DNA from: an uncultured bacterium
GTDB lineage: Bacteria; Elusimicrobiota; Elusimicrobia; Elusimicrobiales; Elusimicrobiaceae
Length of the DNA: 64,000 nt
Assembly: GCA_949291545.1 (NCBI GenBank)
Contig: CASEWB010000009.1
Coordinates: forward strand, 124,001-188,000
Direction: 5' to 3'
In this document: piece after piece, positions 50,572-60,595 of the stretch
How positions within the stretch are numbered: the first letter of the stretch is position 1
Layout of the letters: each line of letters opens with the position of its first letter
The notes under the pieces: generated by a model
Told to the model about the DNA's origin: nothing
What the model saw: the letters and a program-made list of their open reading frames with translations, nothing else
Databases searched by the model: none
Translations under genes and position numbers: made by a program

Positions 50572-51359
50572 AGCTAGGTTTTATTGGCGCAGGCGAAATG
50601 GGCGGCGCTATTATTAAAGGGTTATTAAACAGCGGGTGGCCAAAAGCGGATATGGGCGCTTCGGTCCATTCGCAAGCCTCTGCAGAACGCCTTTCCAAGC
50701 AGTACGGTATTTGCGCCGGGACGGATAATGGGTATACCGCCAAGTGGGCGGACGTGATTTTAATTGCCGTCAAACCCGGCGTGGTGCCGCAGGTGCTAGA
50801 AGAAATTGCGGCGGCAGACAAGAAACCCGTTATTTGTATGGCGCTGGGCTGGACGTTGGAAAAATTGCAGGCGGCCTTGCCCGGCTGGCCCGTAGTGCGT
50901 ATTATGCCCAACACGCCGCTTGCGCTAGGGGAAGGCGTAACGCTCTTTGCGTTTGGTGCGTCCGTGTCAGCGCAGGTACGTCAGGAAACGGAAAGTATTT
51001 TTGCCCGCTTGGGCAAAACGGTGGAGCTGCCCGAAGCATTGTTTGATGCGGGGACGGCCGTGTCCGGTTCGGGCCCGGCGTTTGTGTATTATTTTATTGA
51101 TGCATTGGCCAAAGCGGGTGCGGCGCAAGGCCTTTCGGACGAACAGTCCCTCACGCTTGCCTTGCAGACGGTAGTGGGCGCGGCCAAAATGGTGGAGCAC
51201 GAACATATCTCGCCCGCGGAGCTGGCTCAAAAAGTAGCCACGCCCGGTGGCTGTACGGCGGCCGGGTTGGACGTGTTAAAAACCACCGGAATGAACGAAG
51301 CGTTGGACAAAACCATTGGGGCTACCGTGGCCAAAGCGCAGGAGTTTGGCAAAAAATAA
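50568..51359 (+). CDS. proC: pyrroline-5-carboxylate reductase
   Basis: 263 residues. A Rossmann motif starts the protein (KLGFIGAGEMGGAIIKGLL), followed by RIMPNTPLALGEGVT and the conserved dimer region VSGSGPAFVYYFIDALAKAG and TPGGCTAAGLDVL. It makes proline from pyrroline-5-carboxylate, completing the pathway of the operon. A long perfect terminator follows. Confidence 0.96.
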   Translation: MKLGFIGAGEMGGAIIKGLLNSGWPKADMGASVHSQASAERLSKQYGICAGTDNGYTAKWADVILIAVKPGVVPQVLEEIAAADKKPVICMALGWTLEKLQAALPGWPVVRIMPNTPLALGEGVTLFAFGASVSAQVRQETESIFARLGKTVELPEALFDAGTAVSGSGPAFVYYFIDALAKAGAAQGLSDEQSLTLALQTVVGAAKMVEHEHISPAELAQKVATPGGCTAAGLDVLKTTGMNEALDKTIGATVAKAQEFGKK

Positions 51360-51378
51360 GTTTCGGCAGTATCAAACA

Positions 51379-51412
51379 AAAAACGGGACAGAAAATTTTC
51401 TGTCCCGTTTTT
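51379..51412. terminator. bidirectional terminator between proC and uppP
   Basis: An 11-bp perfect stem (ACGGGACAGAA and its complement) with an AATT loop is flanked by A- and T-runs. Both converging genes can use it. Confidence 0.88.
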
Positions 51413-51428
51413 ATTTGTGTTCGTTATG

Positions 51429-52208
51429 CTATTTCCAAAAGTAGAAGCCGATAATCGCTAACCCCAGCAACAGGCGGTAGTACACAAAAATATCAAAGCT
51501 GTGGGTTTTAATGTATTTCATCAACCAGCCGATTACCACCAAAGCGCCCAAAAACGCGCTGATAAATCCCCACATTAGCGGCGCATTAAAATCCGCCGCC
51601 GACAAGTTCCCAATTTCCAGCACAGCCGCCCCGGCGATAATGGGGGTGGACAACAAGAAGGAATACCGCGCGCTCGTGCTGCGCGAAAGGCCCAACAGCA
51701 AGGCCGCCGTAATGGTAATGCCGCTTCTGGATACGCCGGGCATAATGGCCAGAGCCTGCGCACAGCCGATAATCATCAATGTTTTAAAGGTAACCTCTTG
51801 GCATTCGTTTTTGCCGCCTTTGCGGTCCGCCCACCACAATAAACACGCAAACACCATTAAGCATACGGCAATCATCAGCGGGTTGCGGAAGGTATTTTCC
51901 GCCCAGTCGTTTAGCAATAGCCCTGCCACGCCCGCCGGCACGGTGGCCGCGGCCAAATACCACAAGGTGCGCCCTTCTTGGGACGTGGGTTTGGTAAGGC
52001 CGTTTTTTATCAAATAAAACCAATCTTTGGCAAAATACAATAATACCGCCAGCAATGTAGCGGCGTGGAGCATTACGTCAAACGCGAGCCCCTGGTATTC
52101 CATACCGCGGAAGTACGGCAAAAGCACCAGATGGGCGGAGCTGGAAATAGGTAAAAATTCACCCAAGGCTTGTAAAAGTCCTAATAAAACAGCGTCAAAA
52201 ATCGTCAT
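51429..52208 (-). CDS. uppP: undecaprenyl-diphosphatase UppP/BacA
   Basis: 259 residues, all membrane-embedded helices. Both catalytic signatures are present: LQALGEFLPISSSAHLVL at the N-terminus (the usual QGxTEFLPISSSxH has QALGEF here) and IMPGVSRSGITITAALLLGL. It recycles undecaprenyl pyrophosphate for peptidoglycan and lipopolysaccharide synthesis. It lies 3 bp after sixA. Confidence 0.95.
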   Translation of the reverse strand: MTIFDAVLLGLLQALGEFLPISSSAHLVLLPYFRGMEYQGLAFDVMLHAATLLAVLLYFAKDWFYLIKNGLTKPTSQEGRTLWYLAAATVPAGVAGLLLNDWAENTFRNPLMIAVCLMVFACLLWWADRKGGKNECQEVTFKTLMIIGCAQALAIMPGVSRSGITITAALLLGLSRSTSARYSFLLSTPIIAGAAVLEIGNLSAADFNAPLMWGFISAFLGALVVIGWLMKYIKTHSFDIFVYYRLLLGLAIIGFYFWK

Positions 52209-52211
52209 TGG

Positions 52212-52667
52212 TTATTCTCCAAAAGAAAGAATTTGCGGCTTGTCTTTATCTTGCATATCTACGATGGCATATGACCCCGGTGCAAAATGATACACCCGCC
52301 CGCCCAGCAAATGCGCCAGGTAAGAAATGTTAGGGTTGTGCCCCACGGCCAGGACAGTATCGTATTGCTGCAGTTGTTCGGTTAAAAAGTCCCGAACGGT
52401 TTGCTCGTCGTGAAGGCCGTTTAAAACGGTTTCTTGGGATATGGGCGCGCCCAATGTTTCGGCCAGTATTTCCGCCGTTTGCACCGCCCGCAGCAACGGG
52501 CTGGCAAAAATAATTTGCGGTCGGATTTTTTGTTCCGCCAGCGTGTGGGCTGTTTGGGCCGCTTTTTGGCGTCCTTCGGTAGATAGCGGCCGCGCGGCGT
52601 CAGTTTGTACTCCGGCCTCATAAGCGGCTAGGGCGTTGGCGTGGCGGACTAAAACAAGCGTTTTCAT
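52212..52667 (-). CDS. SixA-like phosphohistidine phosphatase
   Basis: 151 residues of the histidine phosphatase superfamily. The phospho-accepting His9 is in LVLVRHANALAA (RHA instead of RHG/RHGE), and the second catalytic His110 is in VLAVGHNPNISYLAHLL. The short length and lack of a capping domain match SixA, which removes phosphate from HPt-type phosphohistidine proteins. Nudix-independent house-cleaning roles are an alternative. It is the first gene before uppP and diverges from addB. Confidence 0.87.
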   Translation of the reverse strand: MKTLVLVRHANALAAYEAGVQTDAARPLSTEGRQKAAQTAHTLAEQKIRPQIIFASPLLRAVQTAEILAETLGAPISQETVLNGLHDEQTVRDFLTEQLQQYDTVLAVGHNPNISYLAHLLGGRVYHFAPGSYAIVDMQDKDKPQILSFGE

Positions 52668-52727
52668 AGTTTGGTTTCTGCGCGTAAAAATGCAATAATA
52701 AAATAAGTACTTTTATTCTACTATTTT

Positions 52728-55700
52728 ATGAAACTCTTTTACGCCCATTATCCCAGCTTGGAAGATGCTTTCGTGCGCTACGCCCGCGAAGGGCGGCGTT
52801 CTGTTTTGGCACGGTGGTTGGTGGTGTGCTCCTCCAGCTTAATTGCCCAACGGCTAAAAGAACGTTTGGCGCGCCAATGGGGGGCGGCGGCCAATATCTA
52901 TTTTATTACGGCGGGCGCTTTGGTGGGCGAGCTGGACCGGGAAGCCCCCGGTGCAGGAACCCCGCTTTTCCCGCAAGATAATCTGCGCGATTTTTTAATT
53001 AAAAATTTACTTTCCGAACCGGGCCTAAATCGTTATCCTGCGTCCCGCGGGTTTGTGCAGGCGGTCAAAAGTTCCCTTAGGGACTTATCCGACGCGCTGG
53101 CCGACCCCAACTTAATGGACGAACACTTGCGCACCGCGTCCGACGCCGTACTGGAGTTGGACGGCGAACGCATAGCTTGGTTTAATAAATTGTACCGGCG
53201 GTATTTGGCGGCGGAAGCGGCTGTGCCGGGGTTCCGCCCGTATCAAGCGGCGTATGAACGAGCCTTAAAACAAGTGGAACATTCCGATTTTTTACGCGGG
53301 CTTGAGCAAATTGTTTTTTACGGTTTCTATGATATGACCGACCGCCAGCTGGAATTGTTCCGCACCGTGCGGGATTTGTATCCGACGGTAGTTTTTGCGC
53401 CTTACCAGAAACATCCCGCCTATCAATTTGCCAAGAAATTTTTTGAAACGAACTGGCTGGGTTCTGTCGGCGGTGAAAATACCGGTGCCGCCCGCCCGGG
53501 CGCGTTGGGCCCGGTGGCGGAGTGTTTATTCTCTCCCGAAAAGAGTGTGCCGGCCCCTAAAGGAGTGCAGCTTATCAGCGCGGCAGACGCGCGTGGCGAA
53601 GTTTTTTTTACGGCTAAGGAAATTTTGCGCTTGGTGGAAAAAGAGGGATATTCCTTTGCCGATATTGCCGTTATTGCCCGCACGGCCGCCCCGTACCAGG
53701 ACGAAATCCGCCGGGTGTTTAAAGCCAATTGTATTCCGTTGGACGCCTCGTTTGCGTATCCACTTGCCAAGTTTGCGCTGGGCACATTTTGTTTGAATTT
53801 GTTTTCATTGGCGGCCAATGGGTTTGACCGCGAAACCGTGCTGGCGGTATTGTCTTCCCCTTATTTTAAAAATCCGCATAAATACGCCTGGCGGGTGCTG
53901 GCGGGAAAGTCCCTCGTCAGCCGGGATTTTTCCCAGTGGCGCGATTTGCTGCCGCAAACGCAAAATTACGACCCCGCCTTTTTAGCGTGGTTGGAAACCG
54001 CCCGCGAACGTTTGGGCGCATTGGACGGCGTTTCCTCTTGGGAGGAAGGAGCGGCCCTGGCGCTGGAATTTTTACAGCAAAATACGGACGAAGACGCTTT
54101 TTCTGGCAAAGACGGCGAAGGTTACCGCGCCGTGTGCAACAAAATAAATTCCCTTCGGGCTTATGCTTTTGTCCGCGCAAGTGTAGAACCCGGCGAATGG
54201 GTGCGCGAACTGACGGACGCTTTGGCCGCCCTTTCCTTTAACGAAACCGAAGCAGTGCAGGGGGGCGTAACGTTTACGGACGCTTCCCGTGCGCGCGGAC
54301 TTCAGTTCAAGGCGGTTTTTTTGCTGGGGCTCAACGATAAATCTTTTCCGCTTATCACGCCGGAGGATCCCGTCCTGCGCGATTCATACCGCTACGTCCT
54401 GCGCGATGTGCTGGGTTTTTGGATTAACCAAAGCTTGGACCGTAGTGCAGAAGAACGCTTGTTCTTTTTTGCCGCGGCTACGGCGGCACAGGAAAAATTG
54501 TACGCCTTGTATGCGCGTGCGGGTGCCGATGGCAAAGCGGCGGTGCCGTCCGTGTTTTTAACGGAACTTGCCCGGGCGGGGGAACTGGATTTGCAGGCGG
54601 ACGACGCCCCGCGCGTAAGCGGGCGTCTGTCGGAACAATTAGCCGGGGTGGACAATGTATTTTTAACGCCTAAAGAGATTTCACAGTTGTTTGTTCTTCA
54701 CCCGGAAAACGCCCTTGCCAATTATACCGCTGCCGGGCTTTTAACGCCGCAGGTGCAAGCTTCGCTGGAGGCGGCCGGGCACTTGGCGCACAGCGGCGCC
54801 CTGAACGGTTTTGACGGCCAAATTTCCAGCGGACCCCAAATTTTTGCGCGCGAAAATAAATCCGGGTTTTCGCCTTCTGCTCTGCAGGAATTGGCCCAAT
54901 GCCCGTTGAAATACTTTTTTGACAAAGGCTTGCGCTTGGGTGACCCGGACGAACCGCTCAGCCGCCGGGAACTATCGCCGGACAGGAGAGGCAGCACCTA
55001 CCACGCCATTTTGAAAGATTTTTACGAAGAACTCTACCAAAAACATCTCACGCACGATTTGTTTGATTCGGCGGCCCTGGCGTATTTGGACCGCGTAATG
55101 GATAAGCATCTTTCGCCGGAAGGCTACCGCGCTTATGGAATTTATGCAGTGGTGTGGGAACTGATTATGGAAGATATCCGCGAAAAATTGGCTGCTTTTG
55201 TGCAGGAAGATTTACACCAGCTGGGGCCGTTTACGCCGGTGCGTTTCGAGCAGGAAGTTCGGTCCGCCCCCGCGGACGAATTGCCTTTTTGCCTGCGCGG
55301 CGTGATGGACCGCGTGGACGCGGACGACACCGCCAAAACCTTTCGTGTAGTGGATTATAAATCTTCGCGCAAGGGAACCAAAAATTTAGCCGCAGATTTT
55401 TTTAAACAACTTATTTTCCAGCCTTTTATTTATGTATGGATTGCGTTGCAATTAGACGAATGGAAAGATTATACGCCGGCCGGTTCTTGTTTGTTGTCTA
55501 TCAACAAAGGCTACTTGCGGCGTGATTTGCCGCAAAGCGCGTTTGAAGAAATGCGCCCCCGGGCGACGGCATTTTTAAAAATGCTGACGGATTTTATCCA
55601 ACAAGGTTCTTTCTTTTTGTGCTCGTCCGACTTATGCAAATACTGCCCCTATGCGGCCATTTGCCGGCGGGATAGTTTTAAGTCTTTGCTGCGCGCCCGC

Positions 55701-55742
55701 AAAAGCGCTGCCGCCCAAGCCTTGGAGGAGGCCCGCCAATGA
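52728..55742 (+). CDS. addB: AddB-like helicase/nuclease subunit
   Basis: 1004 residues. The N-terminal half is a helicase-like fold without a usable Walker A (the segment is WLVVCSSSLIAQRL), as in the inactive-helicase AddB subunits. Mid-region motifs GLQFKAVFLLGLNDKSFP and the C-terminal RecB-type nuclease are clear: His in RGSTYHAILKDF, Asp in LRGVMDRVD, VVDYKSSRKG. Fe-S Cys are 725 (AQCPLKYFF) and 970, 973 and 979 (CKYCPYAAIC). It processes double-strand breaks with AddA for recombination. It is followed by addA with an ATGA overlap. No Shine-Dalgarno precedes the ATG. Confidence 0.88.
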   Translation: MKLFYAHYPSLEDAFVRYAREGRRSVLARWLVVCSSSLIAQRLKERLARQWGAAANIYFITAGALVGELDREAPGAGTPLFPQDNLRDFLIKNLLSEPGLNRYPASRGFVQAVKSSLRDLSDALADPNLMDEHLRTASDAVLELDGERIAWFNKLYRRYLAAEAAVPGFRPYQAAYERALKQVEHSDFLRGLEQIVFYGFYDMTDRQLELFRTVRDLYPTVVFAPYQKHPAYQFAKKFFETNWLGSVGGENTGAARPGALGPVAECLFSPEKSVPAPKGVQLISAADARGEVFFTAKEILRLVEKEGYSFADIAVIARTAAPYQDEIRRVFKANCIPLDASFAYPLAKFALGTFCLNLFSLAANGFDRETVLAVLSSPYFKNPHKYAWRVLAGKSLVSRDFSQWRDLLPQTQNYDPAFLAWLETARERLGALDGVSSWEEGAALALEFLQQNTDEDAFSGKDGEGYRAVCNKINSLRAYAFVRASVEPGEWVRELTDALAALSFNETEAVQGGVTFTDASRARGLQFKAVFLLGLNDKSFPLITPEDPVLRDSYRYVLRDVLGFWINQSLDRSAEERLFFFAAATAAQEKLYALYARAGADGKAAVPSVFLTELARAGELDLQADDAPRVSGRLSEQLAGVDNVFLTPKEISQLFVLHPENALANYTAAGLLTPQVQASLEAAGHLAHSGALNGFDGQISSGPQIFARENKSGFSPSALQELAQCPLKYFFDKGLRLGDPDEPLSRRELSPDRRGSTYHAILKDFYEELYQKHLTHDLFDSAALAYLDRVMDKHLSPEGYRAYGIYAVVWELIMEDIREKLAAFVQEDLHQLGPFTPVRFEQEVRSAPADELPFCLRGVMDRVDADDTAKTFRVVDYKSSRKGTKNLAADFFKQLIFQPFIYVWIALQLDEWKDYTPAGSCLLSINKGYLRRDLPQSAFEEMRPRATAFLKMLTDFIQQGSFFLCSSDLCKYCPYAAICRRDSFKSLLRARKSAAAQALEEARQ

Positions 55743-58700
55743 TTTTAGAAAACCGCGAACAACTGCAAACTTTATTAGGGGTAAATATCGTAGTGGAAGC
55801 CGGCGCGGGTACGGGCAAAACCACCCTGCTGATTGACCGGCTGTGCCTGGCGGTGTTGGCGCAGGGAACCCCGGTGGAAAAACTAGTAGCGCTGACATTC
55901 ACCGAAAAAGCCGCGGCCGAAATTAAAACCCGTTTTATTTTTAAGCTCCAATCGTTGGTGCGCGCTATTAAACAAAAGCAAGAAGACGCCTCCTTAGAAC
56001 GCTTGCGCCATACCTTTGGCGTAAAGGACGATTTGCTCCTGGCCCGCGCGGAGGCCGCCCTGGCGCGTATGGACCGTGCTTCCGTGGGAACCATACACGG
56101 TTTCTGCGCCGAAATTTTAAAAGCCTATCCGTTGGAGGCCGGCCTTGCCCCTAACGCCCAAATCGATTCCGGCCAATGCGCCGCGCGGCTGTTTGACGCA
56201 CGGTGGAACTCGTTTTTGGACGAACAGCTGGGGCCGGCGGCTCCGGCTGCGCAGGAATGGAAAAAAGTCCTGAAAGAAGTTTCCTTGCCGGAATTAAAAG
56301 ATTTTGCCCATGAACTCTGCAGCGGCAAAATTGAAGCATACGATTATTTTGCCCACCGGGATATGCTGGCAGGCATTTGTTTGGAGCGCGCCCGCCGCGC
56401 CGAAGAACTGGCCTCCCCTTATATCCAGCCGGGCAAAAAAATCCGCAATGCCGAGCTGGCTTTGCAGCTGGCGGCTTTATCTTTGCGCCGCACGGCCGCG
56501 TTTTTAAAAAGTACGCCTGTGCCGCCCGCCCCGCAGCCGGAAATGCCGGCGTTCCCCGATAAGTGTTATAAGGATTGGGAAGAGCCGTTGTTTGAAGAAG
56601 CCCGGGCGATTGTGTCGTTTGCTTCCAAAACCACGCCCGAAAAGCAGCAGCTTTTTTTGGACGCCTACCGTTTGATAAAGGACGTGACCGACGCCGTCCG
56701 CACCGAATACGCGCGCGAAGGTATTTTAAGTTTTGACGATTTAATTGTTAAAACCCGCAATCTCTTGCAAAACAACTTGTATGTGCGCCGTTTGCTTAAA
56801 GAAAAATTCGATGTGCTTTTTATCGACGAATTCCAAGATACGGACCCGGTACAAGGCGAGCTTTTGTTGTTTTTGGCGGAGGAGAAAACTTCCTCGGCCG
56901 CTCGCTGGCAGGACGTACGGTTGGCCCCGGGCAAGCTGTTTGTGGTGGGGGACCCCAAGCAATCTATTTACCGCTTCCGCGGGGCGGATATTACAGCGTA
57001 TGAGCTGTTTACCGATTTGATTTTAAAGCAAGGCGGGGTGAAACATTTTCTGCAAAAAAATTTCCGCAGCGCGCCCGAAATCATTGAAACGGCCAATTCG
57101 GTTTGTTCCCGGGCTATGATAGAACAAACGTCTTTTCAGCCGGCTTATGTCCCCATTTTTACGGATAAAACAGCCCGCTGCGGCGCGAGCTCGTGGCTGT
57201 TTATTACGGTGCAAGAAGGGCAAAAACCGTCCGCCGACGCTTTTCGCGATAATCAGGCCGAGCGCATTGCCGACTGGATAAGCCAAAACGTTGGCCGCCT
57301 GACGCTTGCGGACGGCCGCAAACTGGCTTATAAAGATATTGCCCTGCTTACGCGCGCCGCCACGACAGCCGGCCCGTTTACGGACGCTCTGCGCCGCCGC
57401 GGCATTGCGTTTAATGTGGAAACGGATAAAAACTTTTACCGCAAACAGGAAGTAAACGACTTTTTGAATTTCCTGCGCGCCGCGTCGGACCCGCAGGACC
57501 GCACCGCCTTAGCCGGTGTTTTAAGAAGCCCGCTGGGTGGAATGACGGACGAAGAAATTTACCAGCTTGTCCAGCGGGGAGAACTGAATTTGTTTGCTAA
57601 AACCGCCGACGAAAAAGCCTCCCGTTGTTACGCTTTACTAAAGGACTTTGGCGCCCGCGCCGGGCACCGCGCCCTGAAAGATTTGCTCGAAGACGTGTTG
57701 GAAGATACGTTCCTGCCCGAAGCGTGTGCCGCCTCCTACGAAGGGGAACAGACGTTGGCCAATTTGCGGCGTTTGGCGTCTATGGCGCAAGGCTATGCCG
57801 CACAAGGGGGGGCGTCCCTTTCTCAGTTTTTAACAGAAATCCAAACCTTGTTGGAGGAACACCCCGACCGTTTGACCGCCCCCGCCCCGGACGACGCTTT
57901 GGACGCGGTTTGCGTAATGACGGTACATAAATCCAAAGGGCTGGAATTCCCGGTTGTTATTTTAGCGGATTTATCCAAGCGGGACACGGCTTCTTCTTCC
58001 GATCCGGCCGCCCATATTTTTTCCTGGCAGTACAATATGCACGGCCTTCGGGTAGGGAAAGTATGCGACGTGAATTTAGCCTTTTTGGAAGAGGAACAAA
58101 AAAAGCACGACCGGTGCGAAGAAGTACGCGTCCTTTATGTGGCGCTGACGCGCGCCAAAGAAAAAATGCTTTTGACGGCTGATGCACGCGTTGGCGCACA
58201 GAAAGCGGCTGCGCCGTTTGTAGCGGCGGGGCTGTTCCCGGACGGAGAGCAGCAGCCCGCTTTTTTGCAGGACGGTTCCCTTTCTGTGCCGGTGGCTTAT
58301 GCCGCCTACCAAGAGCCCGATGCGTTCCGCTATCAGCACCTTTCTGTGGGGGCGGCGGCCGAAACCGCGCGCGAAGTGGCGGCCTGGCGCGAAGCTTATG
58401 CCCGGCGGAAAACCCGCTACGAAGATTTCCTGGCCCATAACCAAAAACGCGCCCCGAGCGAACTAGCCCAAGAAGCGGATTCTTTAACCGAGGCCCAGCG
58501 CGCCGGTGCGGAGTTGGGCACCGTGTGCCACCGCGCGTTGGAGCGTTTATTGTCCCGCCGGGAAAACGACCTGCGCCAAGCCGTGCACCAGGCGGCCGCC
58601 GCCGCGGGGGCGCCCCAACGGGCCGACGAAGCCCAGGCCGTGCTGGAGGCTTTTGTAAAAAGCCCGCTGTTTGCCGAACTGCAGTCCTGCAAAACACTGG

Positions 58701-58969
58701 CGTGGGAAATGCCTTTTTCTTTTGTAACGGAACAAGGGGCTGTGGAATCGGGCGTGATGGATATTGTGCTGGAGCGAGCGGACGGAAGCATATGGGTGGC
58801 CGATTATAAGACCGACCGGATTGCCCCAGGCCAGGAAGCGGCGGTGCTGGAAGAAAAATACCGCGCCCAGCTGGGGGTGTATCGGAAGGCGGCCCAGCGG
58901 CTGTTTCCGGATAAAAAAGTGCGGTGTTCGGCGGTGTTTGTGCGCACGTTTGCGGCGGCAGACTTATAA
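55739..58969 (+). CDS. addA: AddA-like UvrD-family helicase with C-terminal nuclease
   Basis: 1076 residues. Superfamily 1 motifs: Walker A EAGAGTGKTTLL (20-31), ALTFTEKAAAEIKTR, GTIHGFC, Walker B LFIDEFQDTDPVQ, VGDPKQSIYRFRGAD, VMTVHKSKGLEFPVV and VALTRAKEKML. The C-terminal nuclease has ELGTVCHRALERL, GVMDIVLERADG and VADYKTDR. It unwinds DNA from broken ends and cuts one strand. The 4-bp overlap with addB indicates equal synthesis of the two subunits. ybaB follows by 37 bp with no terminator. Confidence 0.93.
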   Translation: MILENREQLQTLLGVNIVVEAGAGTGKTTLLIDRLCLAVLAQGTPVEKLVALTFTEKAAAEIKTRFIFKLQSLVRAIKQKQEDASLERLRHTFGVKDDLLLARAEAALARMDRASVGTIHGFCAEILKAYPLEAGLAPNAQIDSGQCAARLFDARWNSFLDEQLGPAAPAAQEWKKVLKEVSLPELKDFAHELCSGKIEAYDYFAHRDMLAGICLERARRAEELASPYIQPGKKIRNAELALQLAALSLRRTAAFLKSTPVPPAPQPEMPAFPDKCYKDWEEPLFEEARAIVSFASKTTPEKQQLFLDAYRLIKDVTDAVRTEYAREGILSFDDLIVKTRNLLQNNLYVRRLLKEKFDVLFIDEFQDTDPVQGELLLFLAEEKTSSAARWQDVRLAPGKLFVVGDPKQSIYRFRGADITAYELFTDLILKQGGVKHFLQKNFRSAPEIIETANSVCSRAMIEQTSFQPAYVPIFTDKTARCGASSWLFITVQEGQKPSADAFRDNQAERIADWISQNVGRLTLADGRKLAYKDIALLTRAATTAGPFTDALRRRGIAFNVETDKNFYRKQEVNDFLNFLRAASDPQDRTALAGVLRSPLGGMTDEEIYQLVQRGELNLFAKTADEKASRCYALLKDFGARAGHRALKDLLEDVLEDTFLPEACAASYEGEQTLANLRRLASMAQGYAAQGGASLSQFLTEIQTLLEEHPDRLTAPAPDDALDAVCVMTVHKSKGLEFPVVILADLSKRDTASSSDPAAHIFSWQYNMHGLRVGKVCDVNLAFLEEEQKKHDRCEEVRVLYVALTRAKEKMLLTADARVGAQKAAAPFVAAGLFPDGEQQPAFLQDGSLSVPVAYAAYQEPDAFRYQHLSVGAAAETAREVAAWREAYARRKTRYEDFLAHNQKRAPSELAQEADSLTEAQRAGAELGTVCHRALERLLSRRENDLRQAVHQAAAAAGAPQRADEAQAVLEAFVKSPLFAELQSCKTLAWEMPFSFVTEQGAVESGVMDIVLERADGSIWVADYKTDRIAPGQEAAVLEEKYRAQLGVYRKAAQRLFPDKKVRCSAVFVRTFAAADL

Positions 58970-59006
58970 AAGATAAAATATAAAAAATTTCTAAAACGAG
59001 GTATGT

Positions 59007-59300
59007 ATGTTTGATAAATTGGGACAATTAAAAGATTTGTGGAAACTCAAAAGCCAAATGGAAGAAATCAAAAAACGTTTGGACAATATGGTAATTAAGG
59101 TGGACAGTCCCCGCCATTTTTTTGAAATCACCATTTCCGGCTCGCAGGAAGTAAAAGAAGTGCGCGTGGCCGCGATGGTAAAAAACTTTACTGAAGCGGA
59201 AATTGCCGAAGATTTGAAAGCCGTTATCAATAAAGCCGTGCGCGACAGCCAAGGTATGGCCGCCCAGGCGATGGGCAATTTTGCTATGCCGCAGGCATAA
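59007..59300 (+). CDS. YbaB/EbfC-family nucleoid-associated protein
   Basis: 97 residues. An N-terminal coiled helix (LGQLKDLWKLKSQMEEIKKRL) is followed by the beta-sheet core (VDSPRHFFEITISGSQEVKEVRVAA) and a C-terminal helix (AVINKAVRDSQGMAAQAMGN). This is the tweezer-shaped DNA-binding dimer family. ybaB is normally found next to dnaX and recR; here it follows addAB. CGAGG lies upstream of the ATG. The family call is based on size, layout and the helical ends, and sequence similarity is moderate. Confidence 0.78.
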   Translation: MFDKLGQLKDLWKLKSQMEEIKKRLDNMVIKVDSPRHFFEITISGSQEVKEVRVAAMVKNFTEAEIAEDLKAVINKAVRDSQGMAAQAMGNFAMPQA

Positions 59301-59303
59301 GCT

Positions 59304-59669
59304 ATGTACGAAAACAAAACACTCGTCGTGTTTGGCGTATCGCAGGATCCGGCCAAATACGGGAACAAAATTTTCAAAACGCTTTTATCCAAGGGGTTCC
59401 GCGTATTCGGCGTCAACCCCAAGGGCGGGGTGGCCGCGGGCGAAAAGCTGTGGCCCAATTTAGCGTCCGTTCCCGCAAAAGCGGAAGTAGCCATTTTGGT
59501 TATTCCTCCGGCCGCGCTGGAAGATGCCGTACAGCAATGTATAGCCGGAGGGGTAAAGGAAATTTGGTTCCAGCCGGGGGCGCAGGATCCCCAGGCCCAC
59601 GAGCTGGCAGCCTCCGCCGGGATAGAAGCGGTGGACTCTTGCTTTATGGCCGATAACGGCCTTTGGTAG
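59304..59669 (+). CDS. CoA-binding domain protein (YccU-like)
   Basis: 121 residues. A Rossmann-like fold starts KTLVVFGVSQDPAKYGNKIF, with FRVFGVNPKG, AEVAILVIPPAALEDAVQQC and the conserved GVKEIWFQPGAQD. The family (CoA_binding_2) binds CoA or a similar nucleotide; its job is not established. It starts 3 bp after ybaB and ends 2 bp before the aldo/keto reductase ATG, so all three are one transcription unit. Confidence 0.85.
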   Translation: MYENKTLVVFGVSQDPAKYGNKIFKTLLSKGFRVFGVNPKGGVAAGEKLWPNLASVPAKAEVAILVIPPAALEDAVQQCIAGGVKEIWFQPGAQDPQAHELAASAGIEAVDSCFMADNGLW

Positions 59670-59671
59670 TT

Positions 59672-60595
59672 ATGCAATACCGCCGCCTGGGCCAAACAGA
59701 ACTGTACATTTCCCCCGTGGGGCTGGGCGGCTGGGCCTTAGGCGGCACGAATGACTGGGGGCCTTGTTCTGAACAGTCCGCGCAAGAAACGGTGGCGGCT
59801 GCATTGGGCGCAGGCATTAACCTGCTAGACACCGCCCCTATTTATGGACAAAGCGAAGAACTGATTGGCCGCGCCTTGCAAGGCCGCCGCCAACAAGTAG
59901 TGCTGGCCAGCAAGTGCGGGCTAGTGAAAAACGGCTCCTGGACCGACCACGATTTGCGCCCGCAAACCATTATCCGCCAGTTGGAAGACTCCCTTTCCCG
60001 CCTGAAAACCGATTATTTGGATTTGTACCAAATCCATTATCCGGATCCTAAAGTCCCGCTGGAAGCGGCGTTGGAAACTTTGGCGCGCTTGCGGGAACAA
60101 GGGAAAATACGCTACATAGGTTTATGTAATGTAGGCGAAAATGAGTTGCGCCGTGCGGCGGCGGTGTGTCCGGTTGCCTCGGTGCAAAACGAATTTTCGC
60201 TCCTGCACCCGCAAAAGGGCCAGGCCGTATTGCCTGCCTGCTGCGAATTGGGCATTGGTTTTATTGGCTATGGTACCTTGTGTGGCGGCATTTTAAGCGG
60301 TAAATACCGCAAAGAGCCCAATTTGCGCCGGGCGGACGCCCGAAATTATTTTTACAAATGTTACCGCGGGGAGGCGTTTTTGGAGGCGAGCCAAACGGCG
60401 GTGCGCGTAAAAGAACTGGCCAAACAAAAACAGGTTTTCGCCCCGGCGGTAGCGGGGGCGTGGGTTTTGGAACAGGCGGGTGTAAGTGGGGTGCTGATGG
60501 GGGCGCGCACGGCAGAACAGGTGCGGCAGAACGCGCAAGCGGCGCAAGTGGCGCTGACGGAAGCAGAAATTTATTTTTTGGAGAAGGATAAATGA
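59672..60595 (+). CDS. aldo/keto reductase
   Basis: 307 residues from the ATG at 59672. The catalytic tetrad is complete: Asp53 and Tyr58 (NLLDTAPIYGQSE), Lys81 (VVLASKCG) and His122 (DLYQIHYPD). The NADPH-binding C-terminal part contains the GVLMGARTAEQVRQN motif. It reduces an aldehyde or ketone, with substrate unknown. Its stop overlaps the next gene by ATGA. Confidence 0.92.
   Translation: MQYRRLGQTELYISPVGLGGWALGGTNDWGPCSEQSAQETVAAALGAGINLLDTAPIYGQSEELIGRALQGRRQQVVLASKCGLVKNGSWTDHDLRPQTIIRQLEDSLSRLKTDYLDLYQIHYPDPKVPLEAALETLARLREQGKIRYIGLCNVGENELRRAAAVCPVASVQNEFSLLHPQKGQAVLPACCELGIGFIGYGTLCGGILSGKYRKEPNLRRADARNYFYKCYRGEAFLEASQTAVRVKELAKQKQVFAPAVAGAWVLEQAGVSGVLMGARTAEQVRQNAQAAQVALTEAEIYFLEKDK

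Noticed and set aside
57957..59027. Long minus-strand frame antisense to addA (356 codons)
   Set aside because: Proline/arginine-rich shadow of a G+C-rich coding region; addA motifs are complete on the other strand.
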